NCBI RefSeq assembly: GCF_016785085.1
Contig: NZ_JAENHO010000016.1
Coordinates: forward strand, 146,067-210,066
Direction of reading: 5' to 3'
Source: Paractinoplanes lichenicola
Lineage (GTDB): Bacteria; Actinomycetota; Actinomycetes; Mycobacteriales; Micromonosporaceae
Length of the DNA stretch: 64,000 nt
Positions 48,033 through 56,690 of the stretch are shown here, piece after piece. The notes under the pieces were generated by a model that made no database searches, was not told the DNA's origin, and saw only the letters and a list, made by a program, of their open reading frames with translations. Each line of letters opens with the position of its first letter. Position 1 is the first letter of the stretch. Both the position numbers and the translations under genes were made by a program.

Positions 48033-50460
48033 ACTTCTCCTCGTCGGGAACCGCGGCCGTGATCCGGTGCAGCGCGAACGTGTGCAGCGTCTCGGTCCGC
48101 TCGTCCTCGGCCCGCAGATAGCCCGCGCTCAGCGACACCGGGCGCACCAGCCGCGACAGCGTGGCGCCGTGCGAGTCGACATAACCCACCCAGACCCGGA
48201 CCTTTTCCCGTACGGCCTGCTGCAGCACCGCCATGGCCTGCCCGTGCTGCTGCACCGACGTCAGGCCGGGCACGCCCTGCCCGTTGGCCGCGCGCACGGT
48301 CGTCGGGGCCCGGCGGGCCGCGCGGGTGGCGATGTCGCCCCGCCGGATCTGCTCGACCACCCCGGCCAGCCGCGGCCCGGCCAGCACCGGCGGACCGGCC
48401 TGGTCGGCCAGCCGGGCGGCCACCGACGAGCGGGTGGGGGCCCGCCGCACCTTGGGCCGGCTGAGCACCGCGGCGCCCCCGGCGTCCTCGGCCACCGGCG
48501 CGAACCCGGCCTCGCGCAGCGCGCCCAGCAGCCGGGCCACCTGCAACGGGCTGACCAGCACGGTCGGGGCGATCTGGCGCAGCCCGAGCGGGCCCATCCG
48601 CTTGTCGGCCAGCACCTCGGCCAGCAGGGCCTCGTCGTCGCTGCGCAGGTAGGACCCGGCCGAACCGGCCCGCAGCCCGCCGTGTTTGCGGGCGGCGTCG
48701 TCGATCATGTAGGTCAGCGTCTGCGGCACCGGCGTGCGCGACCGGCGCCGGAACAGCGAGTGCAGGTCGGCCGCCGTGTAGCCGACGTCGAGGGCCCGCC
48801 GCACGCTGGCCGCGGTCACCCGGAACACGCTGGCGCCGCCGGCCGACTCGGGCTCGGCGATCACGTCGAGCTCACCGGCCAGCTCCGGCTCGGGCGGGCC
48901 GGGCACGACCACCGACAGGTCGGCCTGCACCAGCACGTGGTCGACCGGGGCCGGGAGCAGCGTGTCGAGCGTCCGGACGGCGTCGTCGCGGGGCTCGCCC
49001 GGGCCCGGCCGCACCCCCAGCGGGTCGGTGTCGGGGTCGTCGACATCCTCCAGGAGCAGCCGCCCGTACGAGGTGATGGCCCCGAGCGCCGAGACGCCGA
49101 GCTGGGCCGCCCCGGCCAGGGCGTCGCGGTGGGCCGCCTCCCGCCCGCGCGAGCGCCGCGGGGTCTGCCAGGCCAGCAGGCCGAGCACCTCGTCGACCTG
49201 CGGGGCGGTGCCCGGCTTGAGGTCGGCCAGCACGAGCAGGGCCTCCCGGCGGGCCTGCGGGGCGCCGGCGCGCTCGGCGTCGGGGGCGAGCGCGTTGATC
49301 GGGCGGTCCCGGTCGTCGCGCCGGCCCACCAGGCCAGGCTGCCGGGTCATGGCGAGCCAGGCGCGGGCCAGCGAGGTCCAGCGCTGGGCGATGCTGAGGG
49401 CGCGCCACAGGTCGTACGCGCCGGTGGGCAGGAACGTCTCGTCGGCGCCGCCGCCGGCCCGGCTCACGGTGACCGAACGGCCGGAACCGGCGACGTCGGC
49501 CTCGCCGAGCAGGCCCGCCGCATACGACACCTCGACCAGCAGCGCCGCCCCGGGCTCGTCCAGGCCGGCCGCGCGGGCGACCCGCTTGAGATCCCGTACG
49601 CCCAGGCCACCGGCCCGCAGCACGGGGGCGGGCTCGGTCGCGAGCGCCTCGAGCAGCGCCTCGGTGCTGCGTACGGCCTCCATGACCTGGCCCGCACCGG
49701 CCGAGTCGACGGATTTCGGGTCGCGCGCGGCGCCCTCGGGAATGGGCGGGAACGGCCGCAGCGCGCCCAGCGGGCCCGTGTCGCGCCGCAGCAGCATGCC
49801 TACCTCACGGGGCAGCTCGACCAGCTCGCCGTCGGGTCGCGGGGCCCGGCCGGCCTCGCTGATCGGCACCAGCACGTGGTTGTCGACCAGCCACTGCACC
49901 GGCTCGGCGACCGCCTCGCGCCGCAGCGCGCCGATCGGCGGCCCCACGGCGAGCCGGTCGAGCACGGCCCGCGCGCCCGGCGGGGCGGCCAGGACCGTAC
50001 GGCGGAGCTTGGCCTTGTCGGCACAGAGCGCGGCGGCCTGGGGGTCGAGATAGTCGGCGGGGCGGCCCAGGCCCGCCGGATAGGGCGAGGTGACCTCGTC
50101 GATCGCGCCCACGAGCTGCAGGGCGTCCTCGCTGCCGTAGAGCAGGAACCGCACCCGGAGCCGGTCGATCGCCACCCGCACGTCGTCGGCGGCGACCCCG
50201 GTGGCCAGCTCGAGGATCGCGTCGGCCGAGGTCATGGCCGTCTCGGGGGAGCGGCTGAGCCGGGCCGCGTCGAGCACGTGCAGCGTGAACTCGTCGAGGC
50301 CGTCGAGGCAGCGCGCGACCGAGCCCCGGGACTGGGCGCGCACCGCGAGCGCGGAGATGTCGGCGGGCACGGGCACGACGAGGTCGGGCCGCAGCTGGAC
50401 GAGCGCGCTCAGCGCCTCATCGGTCAGCGACCGGAGTTGATCGGCGAATGTGGTGGCCAT
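48031..50460 (-). CDS. Helicase-associated domain protein (XPB/Ssl2-like, Helicase_C_3 type)
   Basis: An 809-residue protein. The middle and C-terminal parts match the helicase-associated family, with LDTLLPAPVDHVLVQADLSVVVPGP near residue 490 and WVGYVDSHGATLSRLVRPVSLSAGYLRA near the end, a WYL-like beta segment. The N-terminal 450 residues are helical repeats with many Arg/Leu. No ATPase motif is seen, so it may assist XPB rather than unwind by itself. ATG 50460 is preferred over a TTG three codons upstream. Confidence 0.85.
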   Translation of the reverse strand: MATTFADQLRSLTDEALSALVQLRPDLVVPVPADISALAVRAQSRGSVARCLDGLDEFTLHVLDAARLSRSPETAMTSADAILELATGVAADDVRVAIDRLRVRFLLYGSEDALQLVGAIDEVTSPYPAGLGRPADYLDPQAAALCADKAKLRRTVLAAPPGARAVLDRLAVGPPIGALRREAVAEPVQWLVDNHVLVPISEAGRAPRPDGELVELPREVGMLLRRDTGPLGALRPFPPIPEGAARDPKSVDSAGAGQVMEAVRSTEALLEALATEPAPVLRAGGLGVRDLKRVARAAGLDEPGAALLVEVSYAAGLLGEADVAGSGRSVTVSRAGGGADETFLPTGAYDLWRALSIAQRWTSLARAWLAMTRQPGLVGRRDDRDRPINALAPDAERAGAPQARREALLVLADLKPGTAPQVDEVLGLLAWQTPRRSRGREAAHRDALAGAAQLGVSALGAITSYGRLLLEDVDDPDTDPLGVRPGPGEPRDDAVRTLDTLLPAPVDHVLVQADLSVVVPGPPEPELAGELDVIAEPESAGGASVFRVTAASVRRALDVGYTAADLHSLFRRRSRTPVPQTLTYMIDDAARKHGGLRAGSAGSYLRSDDEALLAEVLADKRMGPLGLRQIAPTVLVSPLQVARLLGALREAGFAPVAEDAGGAAVLSRPKVRRAPTRSSVAARLADQAGPPVLAGPRLAGVVEQIRRGDIATRAARRAPTTVRAANGQGVPGLTSVQQHGQAMAVLQQAVREKVRVWVGYVDSHGATLSRLVRPVSLSAGYLRAEDERTETLHTFALHRITAAVPDEEK

Positions 50461-50548
50461 CGTGTTCAACGCTAGCGGTCATGGGACGATATTGAGGTGT
50501 CCGGCTTGGCCGCGACACCGATCTGTACGGACGCTGAAGGGGACATCT

Positions 50549-50752
50549 GTGGCCGCGAAGAACAAGTTGCCGGGTACCGCCGTCGAGGGAGGCGCGGGTC
50601 CTCGCCAGACGCAGTCGGTCGACATGAAGGGGCACATGGACGTCTCCGAGATCCTCTCCGACCGGGCCGCCGCGCCGTCTCCGTTCGGTGACGACCAGAC
50701 CTTCCCGCTGCCGGTCGACCGGCTGAACTACATCCCGTCGACCCCCGCGTGA
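50549..50752 (+). CDS. Small conserved hypothetical protein
   Basis: A 67-residue hydrophilic protein (KNKLPGTAVEGGAGPRQTQS, then VSEILSDRAAAPSPFGDDQTFPLPVDRL). I recall similar short proteins preceding this HAD gene in other actinobacteria, but cannot verify that here. GTG 50549 follows AAGGGGACA. Its stop overlaps the downstream HAD gene as GTGA, so they are coupled. Function unknown. Confidence 0.7.
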   Translation: MAAKNKLPGTAVEGGAGPRQTQSVDMKGHMDVSEILSDRAAAPSPFGDDQTFPLPVDRLNYIPSTPA

Positions 50753-51372
50753 CCGCTGCGGTCGGGTTCGACCTGGATATGACCCTGATCGACTCCCGGC
50801 CGGGCATCCATGCGGCCTACCGGGCGCTGACCGAGCGCACCGGCGTCTTCGTCGACGCCGACCTCGCGGTCACGCGCCTGGGGCCGCCGCTGCGCACCGA
50901 GCTCGCGCACTGGTTCCCGGCCGACCAGGTCGAGGAGGCGGTCACCACCTACCGCGCGCTCTACGTGGAGCACGCGATCACCCCGGCCGTGCCCACCAAG
51001 GGCGCGATCGAGGCGCTGGCCGCCGTCCGCGAGCTGGGCCTGCGTGTTGTGGTTGTCACATCGAAGCTGGGCCGGCTGGCCGCGCTGCACCTGGAGCACC
51101 TCGGCCTGGTCGCCGACGAGCTCGCCGGCGACCTGTTCGCCGAGGGCAAGGCGACCGCGCTGACCGAGCACGGCGTCCGCTGGTACGTCGGTGATCACGT
51201 GGCCGACATGGTGGCCGCGCGGACGGCCGGGGTGCCGGGGATCGGCGTGGCCACGGGACCGTGCTCGCCCGACGAGCTTCGCGACGCCGGGGCCGCGTAC
51301 GTGCTGGACGACCTCACCGGGCTGCCCCCGCTGCTGCGCCGATTCTCGGTTGGGCGCGAGCCCGCCGCTTAA
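50749..51372 (+). CDS. HAD-family hydrolase (phosphatase)
   Basis: A 207-residue HAD subfamily IA enzyme: nucleophile motif GFDLDMTLIDS at residues 6-16, lysine region VVVTSKLGRL, and motif IV YVGDHVADMVAARTAG. GTG 50749 overlaps the previous stop. The substrate, a small phosphate ester such as phosphoglycolate, is not identified. It is followed by a 131-base leader for the cold-shock gene. Confidence 0.9.
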   Translation: MTAAVGFDLDMTLIDSRPGIHAAYRALTERTGVFVDADLAVTRLGPPLRTELAHWFPADQVEEAVTTYRALYVEHAITPAVPTKGAIEALAAVRELGLRVVVVTSKLGRLAALHLEHLGLVADELAGDLFAEGKATALTEHGVRWYVGDHVADMVAARTAGVPGIGVATGPCSPDELRDAGAAYVLDDLTGLPPLLRRFSVGREPAA

Positions 51373-51403
51373 GTAGCCTTGCCGTGAGCGGTTGTTTCCA
51401 TTT

Positions 51404-51491
51404 GAGGGTTATTCAGGGCCCACCTTGACCGACGACTTGCGCAGGTTGTCGCCTTGGTCTCCACCGCCCTGAATAATCCTCACTCAGTGAG
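51404..51491 (+). promoter_or_regulatory. Long-range stem in the cold-shock gene leader
   Basis: GAGGGTTATTCAGGGC (51404-51419) pairs with GCCCTGAATAATCCTC (51466-51481) over 16 bp with one wobble, enclosing a 46-base loop. A second inverted repeat, CTCACT-C-AGTGAG (51479-51491), shares three bases with the right arm, so the two structures are partly exclusive. The ribosome site (GAGG 51494-51497) lies immediately after. Confidence 0.6.
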
Positions 51492-51503
51492 TTGAGGTCA
51501 GCG

Positions 51504-51890
51504 GTGCCCACGGGTCGAGTGAAGTGGTACGACGCGGCGAAGGGATTCGGGTTCGTCACCAGCGATGAGGGCGGCGACGTGTTCCTGCCCAAGGGCGCGC
51601 TGCCGGCCGGGGTGGCCGAGCTGAAAACGGGTCAGCGCATCGAGTTCGGCGTGGTCGACAGTCGCAAGGGTGCCCAGGCCATGGGCGTCAAGCTGATCGA
51701 CGCCCCGCCGTCGTTGTCCGAGCTGCGTCGCCGGCCAGCCGAGGAGCTTCACGGCATGGTCGAAGACATGATCAAGGTGTTGGAGTCGCAGGTGCAGCCC
51801 GGGCTGAGCCGCGGGCGATACCCCGACAAGCGCGTCTCGCAGAAGATCGCGCAGCTTGTGCACGCCGTCGCGAAAGAGTTCGAGGCTTAG
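51504..51890 (+). CDS. Cold-shock domain protein (CspB-like, long form)
   Basis: A 128-residue protein with a cold-shock domain at the start: GRVKWYDAAKGFGFVTSDEGGDVFLP, containing the RNP1 (KGFGFV) and RNP2 (DVFLP) motifs. A helical C-terminal extension of about 60 residues (SLSELRRRPAEELHGMVEDMIKVLES) is found in the actinobacterial long form. It binds single-stranded nucleic acid. The start GTG 51504 follows GAGG. Its leader contains a conspicuous long-range stem. Confidence 0.93.
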   Translation: MPTGRVKWYDAAKGFGFVTSDEGGDVFLPKGALPAGVAELKTGQRIEFGVVDSRKGAQAMGVKLIDAPPSLSELRRRPAEELHGMVEDMIKVLESQVQPGLSRGRYPDKRVSQKIAQLVHAVAKEFEA

Positions 51891-52708
51891 ACAAACGGCT
51901 TCACAGCCGGCGTCAAATTCGCCGCCGCCGCACGCTGCAACAGGGCGTCGGCGGCGGCGAACCCGTCTCGGCCCAGCTCCAGCGTGAACTCGTTGACGTA
52001 GAGGTCGATGTGCTGCTGGACGACCTCGGGCTCCATCTCCTGCGCGTTGGCCAGCACGAACTCGCGGCTCGCGGCGGGGTTGGCCCAGGCCATGCTGACC
52101 GAGTTGCGGATCCACTCGGTGGCCTCGACCGGGTCGACCGCGCCCTTCCGGGCCAGGATCGCGCCCAGCGGGATGGGCAGGCCGGTGTCGCCCTCCCACC
52201 ACTCGCCCAGGTCGGCCAGCGCGTGCAGCCCGTGCCGCTGATAGGTGAACCGGGCCTCGTGGATGACCAGGCCGGCGTCGAACCGGCCCTCGGCGACCCC
52301 GGGCATGATCTGGTGGAACGGGACGACCTCGATGCGCCCCGGCGCGCGGTCGGCCGACCACAGGCGGAACAGCAAATAGGCCGTCGTGCGGTCGCCGGGC
52401 ACGGCCACCGTCTTGCCGGTCAGGTCGACGCCCGGCTCGCGGGTCAGCACCAGCGGGCCGCAGCCCCGGCCCAGCGCGCCCCCGGTCGGCAGCAGCTCGT
52501 AGTCGTCGAGCAGCCAGGGCAGCGCCGCGTAGCTCACCTTGACCAGGTCGAACTCGCCACGCTCGGCCGCCGTGTTGGTCACGTCGACGTCGGCGAAGGT
52601 CAGATTGACCTCGGGCGTGCCCGGAATGAGCCCGTGCACCAGAGCATGGAAGACGAACGTGTCATTGGGGCAGGGAGAGACCGCGAGAGAAAGCGCCACG
52701 TCGTCCAC
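51887..52708 (-). CDS. mqnD: 1,4-dihydroxy-6-naphthoate synthase (futalosine pathway)
   Basis: A 273-residue periplasmic-binding-protein-fold enzyme. SLAVSPCPNDTFVFHALVHG at the start, KVSYAALPWLLDDYELLPTGGALGRGCGPLVL and PGRIEVVPFHQIMPGVAEGRFDAGLVIHE are typical MqnD stretches; the last includes the catalytic His region. It converts cyclic de-hypoxanthine futalosine to 1,4-dihydroxy-6-naphthoate in menaquinone biosynthesis. GTG 52708 or 52699 may start it. It lies downstream of mqnB on the same strand and its stop overlaps that of the cold-shock gene. Confidence 0.94.
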   Translation of the reverse strand: MDDVALSLAVSPCPNDTFVFHALVHGLIPGTPEVNLTFADVDVTNTAAERGEFDLVKVSYAALPWLLDDYELLPTGGALGRGCGPLVLTREPGVDLTGKTVAVPGDRTTAYLLFRLWSADRAPGRIEVVPFHQIMPGVAEGRFDAGLVIHEARFTYQRHGLHALADLGEWWEGDTGLPIPLGAILARKGAVDPVEATEWIRNSVSMAWANPAASREFVLANAQEMEPEVVQQHIDLYVNEFTLELGRDGFAAADALLQRAAAANLTPAVKPFV

Positions 52709-52770
52709 GCTAGACGCGCCGACCCGTCCCCGTGGGTCACGACGGCTGTCTCTCATCCCACACGTTTAAG

Positions 52771-53397
52771 TTATCCACAGGCTATCCACAAGGCCCCGGA
52801 AGCTGTGGACAACGCCTGGAAGGCCTCCTTGAGCCGCCACGCCGCCCTGTCCCGCGGGCCGATCGGGTTGGAAACACTGCGCAGCTCGGCGAAGGGGAGC
52901 CCGTGGGCGGCGACCGCGACGCCGTAGCCCTCCATCGCCTCGGCGACGGCCTGTGGATAACTTGCGGCCAGCCGCTCGGCCGTGACCGCCGTGCCGGTGA
53001 CGGTGCTCAGGGTCACGACGTCGCCGGGGATCGCGGCGGGCAGCGCCTCGGTGAGCGACTTCACGAGGGCGGGGTCGCCGGGGATCACGCTGGATCCGAA
53101 GCCGAGCTCGTCGACGCTGAGGAAGCCGTCGGGGGTCTCGGCTCCCAGGTCGGCGGCGATGCTGCGGACGCCGATGACGACCGAGCCGACGGGGGCGCGG
53201 CCGACGAAGCCGCCCGCGATGCCGGCCGAGATGACGGCCCGGTAATGACCGGTCGCCAACAGTCGAGTCGTGCCTGCGGCGGCGGCTGCGGGACCCACGC
53301 CGACCGGCTCGACCACCACGTGATCGGGATCGGCGCCGGCGCGTACGGCTTCCGCCTCGGCAGCCACCGCGGTGACTACTAACAGGGGCAAAGTCAT
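52771..53397 (-). CDS. mqnB: Futalosine hydrolase
   Basis: A 208-residue nucleoside-phosphorylase-fold enzyme: LLVVTAVAAEAEAV at the start, VISAGIAGGF near residue 60 and VAEAMEGYGVAVAAHGLPFAELRSVSNPIGPRD near the end, all MqnB features. It hydrolyses futalosine to dehypoxanthine futalosine and hypoxanthine. ATG 53397 opens it. Its last codons, ending ALWIACG, overlap DnaA-box-like sequence. With mqnD downstream it makes an operon; mqnA and mqnC are not in the window. Confidence 0.93.
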   Translation of the reverse strand: MTLPLLVVTAVAAEAEAVRAGADPDHVVVEPVGVGPAAAAAGTTRLLATGHYRAVISAGIAGGFVGRAPVGSVVIGVRSIAADLGAETPDGFLSVDELGFGSSVIPGDPALVKSLTEALPAAIPGDVVTLSTVTGTAVTAERLAASYPQAVAEAMEGYGVAVAAHGLPFAELRSVSNPIGPRDRAAWRLKEAFQALSTASGALWIACG

Positions 53398-53551
53398 CGG
53401 TCGCGGTCCTCGCTCAGTCCCCAGTCGATCATGGCCGAACACAGGGGCCCGCCCTCCACCGGGGGCCCCCGCCACCACCATTTTATCGAGCCGGCCTGAT
53501 CAACGAAGAGCCCAGTGCCGTGCCTGTGGACAAGCGAAGATCTGTGGATAA
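52771..53551. promoter_or_regulatory. Cluster of six DnaA-box-like sequences
   Basis: TTATCCACA 52771-52779 and CTATCCACA 52782-52790 lie on plus. TGTGGACAA 52804-52812, TGTGGATAA 52952-52960, TGTGGACAA 53525-53533 and TGTGGATAA 53543-53551 are on the reverse strand. Every site fits the actinobacterial DnaA consensus YYVTCCACA. The first three overlap the 3' end of mqnB, the fourth is inside it, and the last two lie in the spacer between mqnB and the MFS gene. Six sites in 781 bases is dense. Confidence 0.55.
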
Positions 53552-53587
53552 GCCGCCTGGCGCCGAGGCCGGATGGTATGGGCAGGG

Positions 53588-55390
53588 TCAGCGGCCGGGG
53601 TCGTCGGTCGAGGCATTGCCGTTGGTGGGGTGGTCGACCGACGACGGGCGATAGACGTGGAAGCCGGGCGGGGCGAAGGCGGCGTCGGGCTTGGTGGCCG
53701 GCTGGGAGTCATCTGAGGACCGCGGCCCGGGAGACGTCGGCTCGGCTGCGCGCGGGGGTGGCGGTGGCGGCTCGGAGGCGGCCTTCTTGTCCTTGCGGCG
53801 GCCGAACCAGCCCTTCGTGGGCTCGCCCAGGTCGACCTTGGTGGACGGGTCGGTCCTCGGCCGTTCCGCCTGTGGGGGCGTGGCGGGGCGGCTCGGGGGC
53901 GTGTTGTTGGCCCGCGTGCGGGTGGGCACGGTCGGGGCCTCGGGCCACGGATCGCTGGGCTCGGCCGAGCGGGGCGAGGGCTGGGGGGCCTCCTCCGGGG
54001 TGGTGCCGGGCGAGGGGTCGTCGGCGCGGCCGCTCAGGCGTTCATTGTGGAGGCGGGTCGCGATGTAGGCGGCCCGGGCCGCGGCGAGCACTGCCAGCAG
54101 GGTGGCCAGGCCGACGCCGAGGCGGCCGGGGAGCGGGATGATGCCGATGCCGCCGCCCACGACCCAGGCGATCATCAGGACCGTCTCGGAGTGGGAGAAG
54201 GCGCTGGCCCGCAGGCGTTCGGGGACGCGCTCCTGGATGGTGGCGTCGACGGCCAGCTTGGCGATGCCGCTGAAGATCGCGACCAGCAGCGCCAGCAGGG
54301 TGACCGTCAGCAGGCTGTAGAAGAGCGTCGTCAGCACGCCCACGGCGGCGACCACGGTGAGGCCGGCCGACTGCAGCGCGAGCGGGCGGCGGATGCGCAG
54401 ACGGGTGCCGACGGCCGTGGACAGGAAGGTGCCCACGACCAGCGCGCCGCCGACCAGGCCGACCGCGCCCTGGCGGCCGAGGTCGTTGCCCAGGACCGTG
54501 GTGTCGAGCTGGTCGGCCATGATGGCGAAGGTCAGGAAGAGCAGCATGAAGCCGTACAGGAGCCGCAGGCCGGCGGCGCCGATCAGGGTCGAGATCACCA
54601 GCGCGCCCGAGAGCGGCCTGTCCTCGCCCCGGCCCAGGCGCAGCATCGTGCGCCACGGGCGCGGCACGGCCTCGGGCGGGTCGGAATCGGCGCGCGGGGG
54701 CAGGCGCAGCGACACCACCATGCCCACGATGAAGATGATCATCGCGACGCGGAGCGGCCACTGCGGCCCGAACTTGAACGCGAGCAGGCCCACGGGCGCG
54801 ACCACGGCCCCGGCGAACGTGCCGTAGACGCTGGCCCGCGCGCCGACCTGGGACAGGCCGACCCCCTCGGGCAGCAGCCGGGGCACCGCGGCCGACCTGG
54901 CCACCCCGTACGCCCGGGAAAGCGCGAGCACCCCGAAAGCCGCCGGATAGAGGCCCCAGCCGAACAGGTGATCGGAGATCACATAGGCCAGGAACGCCCG
55001 GCCCAGCATGGTGACCGCGAGCGCGTAGCGACGGCCGTGCCGGAAATGGTCGAGCAGCGGGCCCACGACTGGCGCCAGCAGCGCGAACGGCACCATCGTG
55101 ATGAGCAGATAGAGCGCGACCTTGCTGCGCGCCTCGCCCAGCGGGACGTTGAAGAAGATCGTGCCGGCCAGGCCGATCGCGATGAGCGTGTCGCCCGCGC
55201 AGGAGAGCGCGTGCAGGTCGAAGAGCCGGATCATGCCGGTCTCGTTGGCGGCGCCCCGGGCCCGTGCCGTGCCGACCCGCCGGGTCGCCCAGGCGCCACC
55301 GCGCACGGAGCCTCGCACCAGCAGGCGGGCCGCCTTGACGCCGGTGCCGACTGTGCGTCCGAGGGTGGGAAGCAGCGGCATGGCACCCAT
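53588..55390 (-). CDS. MFS transporter with long proline-rich tail
   Basis: A 600-residue protein. After a basic start, about 12 membrane helices occupy residues 60-460 (for example LYLLITMVPFALLAPVVGPLLD). These are followed by about 145 residues rich in Pro, Asp, Ser and Arg, including KGWFGRRKDKKAASEPPPPPPR. The transported compound is unknown. ATG 55390 is taken; ATG 55381, with AGGATGGG upstream, is an equally good start. The open frame continuing to 56194 is antisense to the DUF3027 gene and is not used. The tail may bind a cytoplasmic partner. Confidence 0.8.
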   Translation of the reverse strand: MGAMPLLPTLGRTVGTGVKAARLLVRGSVRGGAWATRRVGTARARGAANETGMIRLFDLHALSCAGDTLIAIGLAGTIFFNVPLGEARSKVALYLLITMVPFALLAPVVGPLLDHFRHGRRYALAVTMLGRAFLAYVISDHLFGWGLYPAAFGVLALSRAYGVARSAAVPRLLPEGVGLSQVGARASVYGTFAGAVVAPVGLLAFKFGPQWPLRVAMIIFIVGMVVSLRLPPRADSDPPEAVPRPWRTMLRLGRGEDRPLSGALVISTLIGAAGLRLLYGFMLLFLTFAIMADQLDTTVLGNDLGRQGAVGLVGGALVVGTFLSTAVGTRLRIRRPLALQSAGLTVVAAVGVLTTLFYSLLTVTLLALLVAIFSGIAKLAVDATIQERVPERLRASAFSHSETVLMIAWVVGGGIGIIPLPGRLGVGLATLLAVLAAARAAYIATRLHNERLSGRADDPSPGTTPEEAPQPSPRSAEPSDPWPEAPTVPTRTRANNTPPSRPATPPQAERPRTDPSTKVDLGEPTKGWFGRRKDKKAASEPPPPPPRAAEPTSPGPRSSDDSQPATKPDAAFAPPGFHVYRPSSVDHPTNGNASTDDPGR

Positions 55391-55486
55391 CCTGACTGAT
55401 CCGGGCCAGTGCTGTCCCGTTCCGTGACGGCCGGAATCCGGGGGAGTCGGTGCGGAAGCCGCGCCCGCGTGGGGGACAATAGATAC

Positions 55487-56314
55487 GTGACGACTCGGAC
55501 CACCACTCGCGCTGCCCGCCTCGACCAGGTTTGTGCCGATGCGGTCGGCGTCGCACGTGGTGCGATCACCGATGTGGACCCGGCCGACGTCGGCGACCAC
55601 CTCGAGGCCATCGCCGAGGGCGACCGGGTCGTGACCCACCTCTTCGAGAGCCACCTCGCGGGCTATCGCGGCTGGCGCTGGGCCGTCACGGTGACCCGGG
55701 TGCCGCGCAGCCGCCACGTCACCATCTGCGAGACCGTGCTGCTGCCCGGCCCCGACGCGCTGCTGGCCCCGGGCTGGGTGCCGTGGAACGAGCGGCTGCA
55801 GCCCGGCGACCTGGGCGTGGGCGACCTCATGCCCACCGCCCCCGACGACGAGCGCCTCGCCCAGGGTTACGTGCTGAGCGACGACCCGGCCGTCGAGGAG
55901 GTCAGCTGGGAGCTGGGCCTCGGCCGCCCCCGGGTGATGTCGCGCGAGGGCCGCATCGACGTCGCCCAGCGGTGGTATGACGGCGAGGCCGGGCCCGAGG
56001 CGCCGATCTCGGTGGCCGCCCCGCGCAACGCCCGATGCGGCGCCTGCGGGTTCTATCTGCCGCTGGCCGGCTCCATGCGCTCGATGTTCGGCGTCTGCGG
56101 CAACCTCTACGCGCCCGACGACGGCCGCGCGGTGAGCGCCGACCACGGCTGCGGGGCCCACTCCGAGGCCCTGCTCGGCACGCCCGAGCAGCAACCGCCG
56201 GTCGACGAGCTGCCGACGGTCTACGACGACAGCGAGGTCGAGTCAGTCGCGGTCAGCCGCGGCCACGGCTCGGTGGAGGAGAGCGAGCCCGCCGAGGATT
56301 ACGGTCACAGCTGA
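55487..56314 (+). CDS. DUF3027 family protein
   Basis: A 275-residue protein of the actinobacterial DUF3027 family. Its blocks include GWRWAVTVTRVPRSRHVTICETVLLPG, PWNERLQPGDLGVGDLMP and a C-terminal zinc-finger-like ARCGACGFYLPLAGSMRSMFGVCGN with CxxC-x-CGN. This is followed by GCGAHSE. Function unknown; the cysteine pattern suggests metal binding. GTG 55487 follows a GGGGGAC element. The 3' end overlaps the DUF2530 gene by ten bases. Confidence 0.9.
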   Translation: MTTRTTTRAARLDQVCADAVGVARGAITDVDPADVGDHLEAIAEGDRVVTHLFESHLAGYRGWRWAVTVTRVPRSRHVTICETVLLPGPDALLAPGWVPWNERLQPGDLGVGDLMPTAPDDERLAQGYVLSDDPAVEEVSWELGLGRPRVMSREGRIDVAQRWYDGEAGPEAPISVAAPRNARCGACGFYLPLAGSMRSMFGVCGNLYAPDDGRAVSADHGCGAHSEALLGTPEQQPPVDELPTVYDDSEVESVAVSRGHGSVEESEPAEDYGHS

Positions 56315-56559
56315 GAGGTCACCCGAAACTCGGGGTGGCTGAGCAGCCGGCGGCGCTTGCGGTGCCGGTCGTGCACGATCATCGTGATCAGGCCGGGGAT
56401 GCCGCAGAGAAAACCGGCGACGCAGATCTGCAGCCAGCGGTCGGGGCCGTTCGCGAGCCACACGATCAGGGCGGCGACGGCGAATGCGGCCAGCCCGCCG
56501 ACCGCGAACGGGACCATGGGTGGGTCCAGCGGCTCGACTCGGGGCTTGGGTGTGGTCAC
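56305..56559 (-). CDS. DUF2530 membrane protein
   Basis: An 84-residue protein with two hydrophobic helices (about 15-37 and 44-62) separated by NGPDRWLQI and a basic C-terminus (DRHRKRRRL). It belongs to DUF2530, an actinobacterial small membrane protein of unknown role. GTG 56559 is the start. It is convergent with DUF3027 and divergent from the purine permease. Confidence 0.88.
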   Translation of the reverse strand: MTTPKPRVEPLDPPMVPFAVGGLAAFAVAALIVWLANGPDRWLQICVAGFLCGIPGLITMIVHDRHRKRRRLLSHPEFRVTSQL

Positions 56560-56690
56560 TCGGACAGGATAGGTCCGGGACGATCACGCGGGGGCCCCCT
56601 GTGACAGGGCCGACACAGCCCGGTTTTGCGCAGGTCATCGACGACTGAGACCATGCCCGCGACGTTTCCTCGTGATCCGGAGAGGGCCGC

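Noticed and set aside
52771..53551. Chromosomal origin (oriC)
   Set aside because: No dnaA, dnaN, gyrB or AT-rich unwinding region; the boxes overlap mqnB. Treated instead as a DnaA-box cluster.
55391..56194. Upstream extension of the MFS gene at 53588 to 56194
   Set aside because: The extension is antisense to DUF3027; MFS homology begins at the ATG near 55390.
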